Assembly: GCA_963720705.1 (NCBI GenBank)
Contig: CAVRGJ010000003.1
Location: 62,001 to 126,000, forward strand
From: DASWJZ01 sp963720705
GTDB taxonomy: Bacteria; Pseudomonadota; Alphaproteobacteria; Rhizobiales; Afifellaceae
Direction of reading: 5' to 3'
DNA: 64,000 nucleotides
Below the pieces are notes generated by a model, which was given only the letters and a program-made list of their open reading frames with translations, did not search any database and was not told where the DNA came from. A program made the translations under genes and the position numbers. This document shows, piece by piece, positions 35,701-43,428 of the stretch. Within the stretch, counting starts at the first letter, position 1, and the number at the start of each line of letters is the position of its first letter.

Positions 35701-35889
35701 AACCGAGTTCGCCATGGTGTCGGGCGAGGCGCCGGGGAGCTGACCGGAGACGGTGATGACGGGGAAGTCGACGTTTGGAAGCGCCGCGACCGGTAGGGTC
35801 TGGTAGGCGAAGAGCCCCGCGGCGATCAGCGCGACCGCAAGCAAGATCGTCGCGACCGGACGTCGAATGAAGGGGGCCGAGATGTTCAA
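32758..35889 (-). CDS. RND-family efflux pump inner-membrane transporter (HAE1 type)
   Basis: The 1,043-residue protein has 12 predicted helices and two large periplasmic loops. N-terminal SAPFIRRPVATILLAVALIAAG, the proton-relay GLVVDDAIVMLENI (two adjacent Asp in helix 4), NEFAVVVTIAIVTSALVSL and VKKNAIMMIDFAL are typical of hydrophobe/multidrug exporters such as MdtB/MdtC and AcrB. It starts four bases inside the membrane-fusion gene, so the pair is coupled. No outer-membrane channel gene is adjacent, so a TolC homologue elsewhere is expected. Confidence 0.95.
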   Translation of the reverse strand: MNISAPFIRRPVATILLAVALIAAGLFAYQTLPVAALPNVDFPVITVSGQLPGASPDTMANSVATPLIKQFSTIPAIQTISAKSVQGSTTIVIQFDLNRDIDQAAADVQAAIARTLRQLPANMTTPPSYRKVNPADAPILLIALQSGSMALPELDDFAEQVISPALSTLEGVGEVQVFGAKKFAVRAEVNPTALAGLGIGIDQVTSAIGSANSIAPAGTVEGTDQNLAIETNTQMTTADEMRQIVIASPNGKPVRLEDIAHVIDSVANTQTESQYDGAPSLVLAVFRQPDANTVEVVDKVRAMLPKFAADLGASGSINVLNDRAGPITLAVHDVELTLALTVGLVVLVIFLFLRRVAATAIPTLAVPLSIFGTFAGMYALGFSIDNISLLGLTLAVGLVVDDAIVMLENIVRHIEAGMPSFEAALVGSREVGFTIVSITVSLVAVFLPILLMGGVIGRIFNEFAVVVTIAIVTSALVSLTVTPMLCARLPGRHRREAAGRSDEGETSRRPEGRMLRGYRAALDFCLRARPLVFLLFVGTVAATVYLFATSPKGFLPEEDIGQLSVQTQARQDISFADMRTLQEKVAAVLGAKPYVAHVGSVVGGNFGSATSNTGRMFVELTPKRPPLAAILSDLRRSLGQVPGISSFVVPVQNLRIGGVSSASQYQFVLQGIDRGELLDWARRFETAMTGDSHFADVTTDVQDNAPQARLVVDADKARLLGVTGEQLRDYLYDGFGTNQASTIFKTGDSYEVIVEFDPSAGWTADKLADLKIRSETGKMIPIAAFARVERVAALLSVNQVGQLPAVTISFNLPQGVALGQATDRIDAIKRELALPPTITTSFAGTAQVFQDAVANQGLLLLAAVVTIYVVLGILYESFIHPLTILTGLPAAAAGALVTLRIFGFDVSVVAIIGILMLIGIVKKNAIMMIDFALVRQRAGASPREAIREACLIRFRPIMMTTLAAITGAMPIAFGLGAGSELRQPLGVAVVGGLIVSQALTLFITPVIYLYMEELSAFARRLARRVVARGREASAAAARPKVPA

Positions 35890-37115
35890 AGCTTTTGGTC
35901 CACCTTGACCGCGTCGCCGCTCGGCATCACCGCTGCAACGGCCGCTGGCGTCTCTTTGACCTGCGAGCCGTCATGCAGGCGAAGCTGCCCCTCGACCACC
36001 ACGTGGTCGCCGGGCTTCAGTCCGGAATCGATGACGCCGTTTCCGTCAGCCGTGTCGGTGACCGTGACGTTTTGCGCGACCACCTTGCCGTCCGGCTTGA
36101 CGAGATAGACGAACGAGCCGTTCTCATTGAGTTGCACCGCGGCGAGTGGCACGACCGTCGCATCGTGGTGCACGCCGAGATCGCACTCGACCTTGACGTA
36201 TTCCCCGGGCCACAGCGCGCCGTCGGCATTCGCGAAGTCGGCCTTCACCGTGACGCTGCCGGAGCTCGTGTCGACGCTTGAGTCGATGAAGGTGAGCGTG
36301 CCGGTCGAGAGCGTCGCGCCGGTGTCCGCGCTTATCGCTTTCACGCTCGCCGGGGTGTCGGACGTAAGCGCCTGACGGAACGCGTCGAGATCGCGCTCGG
36401 GAATTGTGAAGGAGACGCGGAGCGGGGCCATCTGCGTCACCGTCAGGAGCGCCGTCTGATCCGCAGTGCGAACGACCGCGCCCTTCGTGACATTGACGAC
36501 GCCAATCCGCCCCGCGATCGGGGCGGTGATCGTGGCGTAGGAGAGCTGGACCTGGTCGGCCTGAAGCTGCGCGTTGTCCTGCGACACGACCGCGGAGTTG
36601 ACGTCGACCAGCGCCTGCTGCTGCTGGACCTGCTGCTCACTGACGGCGTTCTTGAAGCTGGCGAGCGACTGGTCCCGCTGAAGGTCGGCCTGGGCCTGAT
36701 CGAGGCTGGCCTGATCCTTCTCGACGTTCGCCCGGTCCTTGGCGACCATCGCCTGCAGCGCGGCGTCGTCGAGCCGGAAAAGCACGTCGCCTTCCTTGAC
36801 GTTGTCGCCTTCAGTAACCGCAACGTCGACGATGGAGCCGTCGATGCGCGGCCGGACCGCGACCGAGGCGATCGGCTCCGCCCAGCCGACCGCCTCGCGC
36901 GTGATCGGCACGTCCAAAGTGGTCGCGACTGCGGTGACGACGGCGATTGGCGCTCCGGCCGCGCGTGCGCCGGCCGTCCGTTTGCCTGAAGCCGGCTGCC
37001 CGGCCTCGCCTTCGGCCATGGCGCGATCCGCGGAGGCGAAATGCGTACGATAAAAAAGGCCCCCCGCCGCGAGGGCAAGAAGGATGAAGAGGAAGACCAG
37101 ACGCGGCCTGGTCAC
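35886..37115 (-). CDS. RND efflux pump membrane-fusion (periplasmic adaptor) protein
   Basis: The 409-residue protein starts at GTG 37115 behind GGAGG, with an N-terminal membrane anchor (about residues 5-25). It has a lipoyl half-motif (GSIVDVAVTEGDNVKEGDVLF), a helical coiled-coil hairpin at about residues 115-180 (AMVAKDRANVEKDQASLDQ, QQQALVDVNSAVV), second lipoyl half (ITAPIAGRIGVVNVTKGAVV), and beta-barrel domain. It bridges the RND pump and the outer-membrane channel. Confidence 0.93.
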   Translation of the reverse strand: MTRPRLVFLFILLALAAGGLFYRTHFASADRAMAEGEAGQPASGKRTAGARAAGAPIAVVTAVATTLDVPITREAVGWAEPIASVAVRPRIDGSIVDVAVTEGDNVKEGDVLFRLDDAALQAMVAKDRANVEKDQASLDQAQADLQRDQSLASFKNAVSEQQVQQQQALVDVNSAVVSQDNAQLQADQVQLSYATITAPIAGRIGVVNVTKGAVVRTADQTALLTVTQMAPLRVSFTIPERDLDAFRQALTSDTPASVKAISADTGATLSTGTLTFIDSSVDTSSGSVTVKADFANADGALWPGEYVKVECDLGVHHDATVVPLAAVQLNENGSFVYLVKPDGKVVAQNVTVTDTADGNGVIDSGLKPGDHVVVEGQLRLHDGSQVKETPAAVAAVMPSGDAVKVDQKL

Positions 37116-37136
37116 GGGTGCGCGCCTCCGGCGTGG

Positions 37137-37161
37137 AAAGGCTCGGAGTGGGAGCCTTTTT
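37137..37161. terminator. Hairpin with T run between secG and the efflux operon
   Basis: AAAGGCTC (37137-37144), a seven-base loop and GAGCCTTT (37152-37159) form an eight-base stem with T residues after it on the plus strand; on the minus strand it is preceded by A and followed by TT. It lies after minus-strand secG, for which it may be the terminator, and 22 bases before the adaptor start, where it could act as an attenuator. Confidence 0.5.
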
Positions 37162-37271
37162 CCCGCCGATTTCAGCGGTCTAAGTGCACCGAGCGTCCCG
37201 ACAATATCGGCCGATTGTTGCGGCGCGAGAAGCGGGGTGCCGTATTAATTTTTGGTAGGGCGCGCCGCTAA

Positions 37272-37850
37272 CTATTGGCCGGACGGAGCGGGTGCGGATG
37301 GCGCGGGCTCCGGTGACGGGCTGCTCGCGGCGGGCGGCGCTGCGGTGTCCCCAGCACTCGGAGCGGGCTGCGTGGCAGGCGCCGCTTCCGGAACAGGCGC
37401 GGAAGCGGCAGGCGCAGGCTCAGGCGCCGCCGGAGTAGCTGTGCCATCCGACGTCGGCGGGGTCTGCGGTCCGCCGGAAGGTGCCGGCGCCGGCGTCGCC
37501 TCGCCACCGAGCTGCTTGAGCAGGTCTTCGGCCGTTGCTGGGGCGCTTTCCGTCGGTGGCGTCGGTGCCTGTGTCGTGGCCGGAGCGGTCTGGCTGGGAA
37601 TCCGTTCAAGAATGTCCGTCGGGCGCGACTGATATTTCGAAATCAAGGCGAGGCTGAGCGACGTCAGGAAAAAGGCCATCGCGAGCACCGCCGTCGAGCG
37701 CGTCAGGACGTTGCCGGCGCTCCGGCCGGAGAGGAATGCCCCCTGCCCGCCCCCGATGCCAAGCGCGCCGCCTTCGGAGCGCTGCAGGAGAACGAGGCCG
37801 ATCATGGCGAGAACCACCATGAGATGGACGACGATAACGACGGTAGTCAT
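37272..37850 (-). CDS. secG: Preprotein translocase subunit SecG with long Pro/Ala-rich tail
   Basis: SecG assists the SecYEG channel. Two membrane helices (about residues 3-23 and 52-72) and the core LLQRSEGGALGIGGG match the family. After about residue 85 comes an unusual tail of about 105 residues made almost only of Pro, Ala, Thr, Ser and Gln. Alphaproteobacterial SecG proteins often have such tails, but this is at the long end. Divergent in length rather than function is my reading. Confidence 0.93.
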   Translation of the reverse strand: MTTVVIVVHLMVVLAMIGLVLLQRSEGGALGIGGGQGAFLSGRSAGNVLTRSTAVLAMAFFLTSLSLALISKYQSRPTDILERIPSQTAPATTQAPTPPTESAPATAEDLLKQLGGEATPAPAPSGGPQTPPTSDGTATPAAPEPAPAASAPVPEAAPATQPAPSAGDTAAPPAASSPSPEPAPSAPAPSGQ

Positions 37851-37903
37851 GAATTCTTTCCTTGGCCGCGCCTTCTACACGAGCCGGCCATCGCTTTGAA
37901 GTG

Positions 37904-38653
37904 TCACGCCCCGCCCGCCGCGGCGCGGATAATCGCCAGGAAATCCGCGGCTTTCAGACTGGCGCCCCCAACCAGCCCACCGTTTACGTCCGCCACCTTC
38001 AGGATCGCCGCCGCGTTCTCCGGCTTCATCGACCCGCCGTAGAGGATGCGCACCGCACCTCCCGATGAGCCGAACCGGGCTGTCAGGCCGGCCCGGATAT
38101 GGGCATGGACCTCGGCGATGTCACCTTCGCTCGGCGTGCGGCCGGTGCCGATGGCCCAGACCGGCTCATAGGCGACGACGAGGTCGCTCGGGTCGCCGTC
38201 CGGAAGCGAGCCGTCTAGCTGCCGCGACACCACGGCGATAGTCTCGGCGGAATTGCGCTCCGCCTCCGTCTCGCCGATGCAAACGATGGCGACAAGCCCG
38301 GCGCGCCGCGCGGCTTCCGCCTTGGTGCGTACCATGTCGTCGGTCTCGCCGTGATCCGCGCGACGCTCCGAATGCCCGACGATGACGGCGCTCGCCCCTG
38401 CGTCCTTAAGCATTTCGGCTGAAATATCGCCGGTATGCGCACCCGAGGGCTTCGGGTGGCAGTTCTGGCCGCCGATGAGAAGGGGCGAATCCTTAGTTGC
38501 CCAGCGGAGCTGCGCGATCAGCGTCGCCGGAGGGCAGAGCATCACGTCGCACCGTCCGTCGGCCGCCTTCGCCCCTTCTGCAATCGCCTTTGCCTCGCCG
38601 AGGCTGGAGGCCAGGCCATTCATCTTCCAGTTTCCAGCGATCAGGTGGCGCAT
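37904..38653 (-). CDS. tpiA: Triosephosphate isomerase
   Basis: TpiA interconverts dihydroxyacetone phosphate and glyceraldehyde-3-phosphate. The 249-residue protein has the N-terminal AGNWKMNG (substrate-binding Asn, Lys), VGHSERR (catalytic His), AYEPVWAIGTGRTPS (catalytic Glu and the flexible loop), and ILYGGSMKPENA. Length and motifs are normal. It precedes secG on the minus strand, a conserved order in this group. Confidence 0.98.
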   Translation of the reverse strand: MRHLIAGNWKMNGLASSLGEAKAIAEGAKAADGRCDVMLCPPATLIAQLRWATKDSPLLIGGQNCHPKPSGAHTGDISAEMLKDAGASAVIVGHSERRADHGETDDMVRTKAEAARRAGLVAIVCIGETEAERNSAETIAVVSRQLDGSLPDGDPSDLVVAYEPVWAIGTGRTPSEGDIAEVHAHIRAGLTARFGSSGGAVRILYGGSMKPENAAAILKVADVNGGLVGGASLKAADFLAIIRAAAGGA

Positions 38654-38785
38654 GGCGTCAAAACTCCGCCGCCGCCCGGCCGGCGGGGCTTATCGATGCG
38701 CTTGTTAGCGCGGGATTGGGGTCTTATGTTCGGTGGCGCCGGGGCAGCGTGACCCGGCCTTTTGTTATTCGCGAGAGGCTTTTTC

Positions 38786-40642
38786 ATGCTCGACCAGCTG
38801 CGTCAAGGTGCCCAGGGCTGGGTCTCGAAGCTCCTGATGGCGCTGCTCGTCCTGAGCTTCGCCATCTGGGGCATCGGCGGATTCCAGGGCTACCGCTCAG
38901 GCACGCTGGCGAGCGTGGGGAACCAGCAGGTATCGATGCAGGAATTCGCCAACGTCTTCGCCAACGCGCAGCGAGGTGCCCAAAGCAGCGGCCAGAAGGT
39001 CAATCCGGAACAGGTGCTCTCCACCGTTCTCATGAACGCCGCGCTCGACGACGCCGCAAATGATTACGGGCTCGGCGTATCCGATGACCGGGTCGCGGCG
39101 GAGATCGCCAAGAACCCCGCCTTCCAAAACCCGAACGGAGCCTTCGACCGCCAGCTCTTCGCGGTTCGCCTGGCGAATGCCGGTATGAACCGCGACGACT
39201 TCATCCGCAACGTGAAGCAGCAGCTCGTGCGCGGTCAGATCGCGCAGTCGCTCGCCGCCGGCTTGAGCATTCCGCAGCCGCTCGTCGCCGCGCTCTACCG
39301 GTTGCAGAACGAGGAGCGCAAGGTCTCCTTCTTCGTTATCGACCAGACGTCGATCTCCCCGGTCGGCACGCCGAGCGATTCCGATCTGCAGGCCTATTTC
39401 GACAAGAACAAAGACAAGTTCCGCGCCCCTGAATATCGCAAGCTCGCTTTCCTCACCCTCGACCCCGAGGTGATCGCCGATCCGTCGTCGATCACGGACG
39501 ATGCCGTCGCCGCCGAATACGAGCGCCGCAAGCCGAGCCTGACCCAGCCGGAGCGCCGGCACGTGGAGGAGCTGTCCTTCGACACCGCGGACGCCGCCAA
39601 CGCTGCGCTAGCGAAGATGAAGGGTGGCGAGGACTTCGCCGCAGTCGGTCAGGCAAGCGGCATCGAGGCGACCGATCTCGGCGTCAAGACGAAGGCAGAA
39701 ATGCTCGATCCGGCCGTTGCCGATGCAGCCTTCACAGCCGCCCTGAACACGCCGGTCGCCGTTACCGAAGGCGCGCTTCAGCCGTCCGTCATCCTGGTGA
39801 CGTCGATCGAGCCGAGCTCCGTTCCGTCGCTTGAGGAGGCCGGGCCGAATATCCGAAAGGACCTCGCCACCAACGCCGCGCGCGATCGCGTCCAGGATCT
39901 CTACGACAAGGTCGAGGACGAGCGCGCCGGTGGCTCAACGCTTGAGGAAGCGGCGACGAAGCTTTCGCTTCCCTACCGGGTGGTCGACGCCGTCTCGGCG
40001 GATCTGAAGGCGCCGGACGGCAGCACTATCTCCGACATCCCGGGCGGCACTGAGGTCGTGAAGGAGGCGTTCGATAGCGACGTCGGGGTCGAGAACAGCG
40101 CCATCCGCGCCAAGGCCGATTCCTGGGTGTTCTACGACGTTCTCGACATCACGCCGGCGCGCGACCGTTCGCTCGACGAAGTGCGCGCAGACGTGGTCAA
40201 AGCTTGGACGGACGCGGAAACCGAGAAGCGCGTGACCGAGCTTGCCGACAAGCTCTTCGAGCGCCTGAAGAACGGCACGCTGCTTGCCACCCTTGCCGGC
40301 GAAATCGGCAAGACGGTGCAGACGGCGGAGGGCGTGAAGCGCAACGCCTCGTCCCCCGGCCTGACGCCGAACGCCATCAACCAGGCCTTCGCCGGTCCGG
40401 AAGGACATGTTGCCGATGCTGAGGGTGCGGGCACGGCGCGCATCCTTCTGCATGTCGACCAGGTCACCGCGCCGGCTTTCTTCCCCGAGGCCTCCGACGC
40501 CACCTCGATCACGGGTCAGCTTTCGGACGCGCTCCAGAAGGACCTTCTCAGCACCTACAACCAGCAGCTCCTCGCTTCGCGCGCCGTCTCGGTCAACACC
40601 GCCGCTTACCAGCAGCTGACTGGCCAGACGCAGACGCAATGA
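38786..40642 (+). CDS. ppiD: PpiD-like periplasmic peptidyl-prolyl isomerase / chaperone
   Basis: The protein (618 residues from ATG 38786 behind GAGAGG) has a short cytoplasmic start LDQLRQGAQGWVSK, a single N-terminal membrane helix (LLMALLVLSFAIWG), a SurA/PpiD-like chaperone region (QVSMQEFANVFANAQR, GLGVSDDRVAAEIAKNPAFQNPNG) and a central parvulin-like domain at about residues 240-360. It helps fold newly secreted outer-membrane proteins. A TTG upstream gives an eight-residue extension with no support. It heads the trpE segment. Confidence 0.92.
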   Translation: MLDQLRQGAQGWVSKLLMALLVLSFAIWGIGGFQGYRSGTLASVGNQQVSMQEFANVFANAQRGAQSSGQKVNPEQVLSTVLMNAALDDAANDYGLGVSDDRVAAEIAKNPAFQNPNGAFDRQLFAVRLANAGMNRDDFIRNVKQQLVRGQIAQSLAAGLSIPQPLVAALYRLQNEERKVSFFVIDQTSISPVGTPSDSDLQAYFDKNKDKFRAPEYRKLAFLTLDPEVIADPSSITDDAVAAEYERRKPSLTQPERRHVEELSFDTADAANAALAKMKGGEDFAAVGQASGIEATDLGVKTKAEMLDPAVADAAFTAALNTPVAVTEGALQPSVILVTSIEPSSVPSLEEAGPNIRKDLATNAARDRVQDLYDKVEDERAGGSTLEEAATKLSLPYRVVDAVSADLKAPDGSTISDIPGGTEVVKEAFDSDVGVENSAIRAKADSWVFYDVLDITPARDRSLDEVRADVVKAWTDAETEKRVTELADKLFERLKNGTLLATLAGEIGKTVQTAEGVKRNASSPGLTPNAINQAFAGPEGHVADAEGAGTARILLHVDQVTAPAFFPEASDATSITGQLSDALQKDLLSTYNQQLLASRAVSVNTAAYQQLTGQTQTQ

Positions 40643-40670
40643 CGCGGCCACGACGTACGACGTTGCCGGG

Positions 40671-42179
40671 ATGCAGATAGAACCGTCCTACGGGAGCTTC
40701 CAGGCGCGCTATTCGGAAGGCGCGCCGCAGCTCGTCTTTACCCGCCTCGTCTCCGATCTCGAGACGCCGGTCTCGGCGTTCTTGAAGCTTGCGGGGAACA
40801 GGCGGAATGCCTTCCTGCTCGAATCGGTGGAAGGCGGCGCCGTTCGCGGTCGCTATTCGATGCTCGGCTTCGACCCGGACCTCGTCTTCCGCGCCGAAGG
40901 AGCGAAGGCTGAGATCGCGCGAGCGCCGGACCTTGCGCGCTTCACGCCCTGTGCCGAGGAAACGCTCCAGGCGCTGCGCCAGCTGATCGACGAGAGCCGG
41001 ATCGCCGTGCCGGCCGATCTCCCGCCGATGGCAGCCGGTGTCTTCGGCTACCTCGCTTACGACATGGTGCGGCTCATGGAGGAGCTGCCCAATCCGAAGC
41101 CGGAGGCGGTGCGCGTTCCGGACTCCGTTCTGATCCGCCCGCGCATCGTCGCGATTTTCGACGCGGTGAAGGATGAGCTGACGGTCGTCACGCCGGTCAG
41201 GCCTGAGGCCGGTGTCGCGCCGCGCGCCGCCTACGACCGCGCCATCAACCGGCTGATCGATGTGATCGACGCACTCGACAAACCGGTCGATCATGCGCCG
41301 GAGCCAGCGGATGTCGCGCTTTCCGGCGAGGTCGCCTCGAACACGACGCCGGCCGAATACAAGACGATGGTCGCGCGCGCCAAGGAATACATCGCCGCCG
41401 GCGACATCTTTCAGGTGGTGCTATCGCAGCGCTTCGAGGCGCCGTTTCCGCTTCCCGCGTTTTCCCTTTACCGCGCCCTTCGCCGCGTGAACCCTTCGCC
41501 CTTCCTCTATTTCCTCGATTTCGAAGGCTTCTCGATCGTCGGCTCGAGCCCGGAAATCCTGGTCCGCGTGCGCGAAGGCGAAGTCACGATCCGCCCGATC
41601 GCCGGGACCCGGCCGCGTGGAAAAACACCTGAGGAGGACAAGAAGCTCGGCACGGAGCTTCTCGCCGATCCGAAGGAGCGGGCCGAGCACCTGATGCTCC
41701 TCGATCTTGGGCGAAACGACGCCGGCCGCGTCGCGGCGATCGGGACGGTCAAGGTCACCGATCAGTTCTTCCTCGAGCACTACAGCCACGTGATGCACAT
41801 CGTGTCGAACGTAGTCGGGCAACTCCGCCCCGACCAGGACGCGCTCGATGCGCTCGTCGCCGGCTTCCCGGCCGGCACCGTCTCCGGCGCGCCAAAAGTT
41901 CGCGCGATGGAGATCATCGACGAGCTAGAGAAGGAGAAGCGCGGGCCCTATGCCGGTTGCGTCGGCTATTTCTCCGCCGACGGGGCGATGGATACCTGCA
42001 TCGTGCTCCGCACCGCCATGGTGAAGGACGGCAAGGTTTACGTGCAGGCCGGCGCCGGCATCGTCGCCGATTCAAACCCGGAATCGGAGCAGCAGGAGTG
42101 CATCGCCAAAGCCGCCGGCGTCTTCAAAGCCGCCGACGAAGCGCGAAGATTTGCGAGCCAGGCGCAGCGGGGGCAGTAG
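40671..42179 (+). CDS. trpE: Anthranilate synthase component I
   Basis: TrpE makes anthranilate from chorismate, using ammonia supplied by TrpG. The 502-residue protein has the N-terminal feedback-type segment LLESVEG, PSPFLYFLDF, SSPEILVRV, IRPIAGTRPRGKTPEEDK, LLDLGRNDAGRVA, VMHIVSNVVGQL, FPAGTVSGAPKVRAMEIIDELE and AGAGIVADSNPESEQQE. It lies 28 bases after ppiD, so it is probably cotranscribed with it. Unlike the fused TrpEG of Sinorhizobium, the two components are separate genes here. Confidence 0.97.
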   Translation: MQIEPSYGSFQARYSEGAPQLVFTRLVSDLETPVSAFLKLAGNRRNAFLLESVEGGAVRGRYSMLGFDPDLVFRAEGAKAEIARAPDLARFTPCAEETLQALRQLIDESRIAVPADLPPMAAGVFGYLAYDMVRLMEELPNPKPEAVRVPDSVLIRPRIVAIFDAVKDELTVVTPVRPEAGVAPRAAYDRAINRLIDVIDALDKPVDHAPEPADVALSGEVASNTTPAEYKTMVARAKEYIAAGDIFQVVLSQRFEAPFPLPAFSLYRALRRVNPSPFLYFLDFEGFSIVGSSPEILVRVREGEVTIRPIAGTRPRGKTPEEDKKLGTELLADPKERAEHLMLLDLGRNDAGRVAAIGTVKVTDQFFLEHYSHVMHIVSNVVGQLRPDQDALDALVAGFPAGTVSGAPKVRAMEIIDELEKEKRGPYAGCVGYFSADGAMDTCIVLRTAMVKDGKVYVQAGAGIVADSNPESEQQECIAKAAGVFKAADEARRFASQAQRGQ

Positions 42180-42218
42180 CGCCCAAGGCACTTCGCTCTT
42201 GTAGAGAGCCCACCGGGT

Positions 42219-43292
42219 TCAGGCTGCGGCCTTGCGGTTCTTCTCTAACAGCGCGTCGACCATTGCGACGATACCGTCGAGCACCGCATTCGACATGCCG
42301 TGCTGCTTGCCGATCGACTGCACCAGCCGGTCCACGCGCTCGATGTTCGGCGCGCCGGCGAAGAGCGCCCGCGCCGCAGACGACGGCCGCGTCAGGTCGT
42401 TCGCGGCGGCGGCGTATTTCTCGAACGGCACGAGGTCGTTGCGGTCGGCGCCGAGCTTGACGCAGAGGTCGATGACCCAGTTGTAGACCGAACGCAACTC
42501 CTCGAGGTCCGTGTGGACGGCCTCCTTGGCGGTGCGCGCTCCATCCTTGGTAATGCAGCGATAGTTGCCGGCGATCAGCATCGCCCATTTCGCCAGCGGC
42601 ACGAAGAGTGACTCGTGCACCTTCAGCTTCACCGGCAGCTCGATCTTGCTGCCGTCGCCCGGATCGAAGCGGATCGCCTCGATCTCCTCCTGCAACCGCC
42701 GCAGCATCGCGGTCGCCTCGTCGGACTGAAACCGCGCGGCCTTGAAATTGGTCGGCAGCGTCACCTGCAGGACGTTGACCGTCGCGTCGGGCGGGCGGAA
42801 CGCCTGCGGGTCGGGGCTGCAGAGCGTCATCAGCGGCGGATCGAAGTTCTGCCACACCGTCGGATCGGTGTAGGCATGCCTGAGCGCATCGGCGTCAAGG
42901 CCGGGGATGCGCTTCAAATAGGGGAGCGGCGGCATGTTCATGATCGACATGCAGGGCTTTTTCGAGCGCGCCACCTTGTCGAGCAGCTGCCGGACGCCGG
43001 CGGAGCGATATTGCGGCTCCTGCATGGCGAGGCAGATCAGATCGTAGTCGGCCGGGTCCACATTGTCCGTTCCCGTGGCGGAAATGTGCCCCGGGAGCGC
43101 CTTGGAATGCAGCTCCACGAGGCCCTTCCGGCCCTTGATCGGGAGGCGCACGCGGATACCGTCCGCGTTGATCGCTTCCGCTTCGGCGGGGAGGCAGACG
43201 AGCTTCACGTTGTGGCCGCCGAAGAGCAGCTTGGAGGCGAGCAGCGACCCGTAGGCCGCCCCCATGAACAGGATGTTGATTGCGCTCGGCAC
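42219..43292 (-). CDS. Ketopantoate-reductase-like (ApbA/PanE-type) dehydrogenase of unknown substrate
   Basis: The 357-residue protein has a Rossmann start (INILFMGAAYGSLLASKLLFGGHNVKLVC) as in 2-dehydropantoate 2-reductases, but with GAAYGS in place of the usual GAGAIG, and a C-terminal helical domain with KLKVHESLFVPLAKWAMLIAGN. It is longer than PanE (about 300) and the catalytic-lysine region is not obviously standard. GTG 43292 is used, behind GGGAGAGG. It sits between trpE and the cyclase gene on the opposite strand. I treat the substrate as unknown. Confidence 0.7.
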   Translation of the reverse strand: MPSAINILFMGAAYGSLLASKLLFGGHNVKLVCLPAEAEAINADGIRVRLPIKGRKGLVELHSKALPGHISATGTDNVDPADYDLICLAMQEPQYRSAGVRQLLDKVARSKKPCMSIMNMPPLPYLKRIPGLDADALRHAYTDPTVWQNFDPPLMTLCSPDPQAFRPPDATVNVLQVTLPTNFKAARFQSDEATAMLRRLQEEIEAIRFDPGDGSKIELPVKLKVHESLFVPLAKWAMLIAGNYRCITKDGARTAKEAVHTDLEELRSVYNWVIDLCVKLGADRNDLVPFEKYAAAANDLTRPSSAARALFAGAPNIERVDRLVQSIGKQHGMSNAVLDGIVAMVDALLEKNRKAAA

Positions 43293-43428
43293 GTTTCCTC
43301 TCCCACGCATATTCTTGTTGGGGCCCGCGCGACACGAAGCCGGCGCGCGATCAGACTTTAGCGCGCGCGGCAAGATTTCCAAGTCGGCGGCTGCCCCAGG
43401 GGGCGGGCAGGACCGCTTCTACGCCGCT

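Noticed and set aside
34099..35796. Plus-strand frame of 565 codons opposite the RND transporter
   Set aside because: Arg/Asp-rich antisense shadow; the minus strand carries clear RND motifs.
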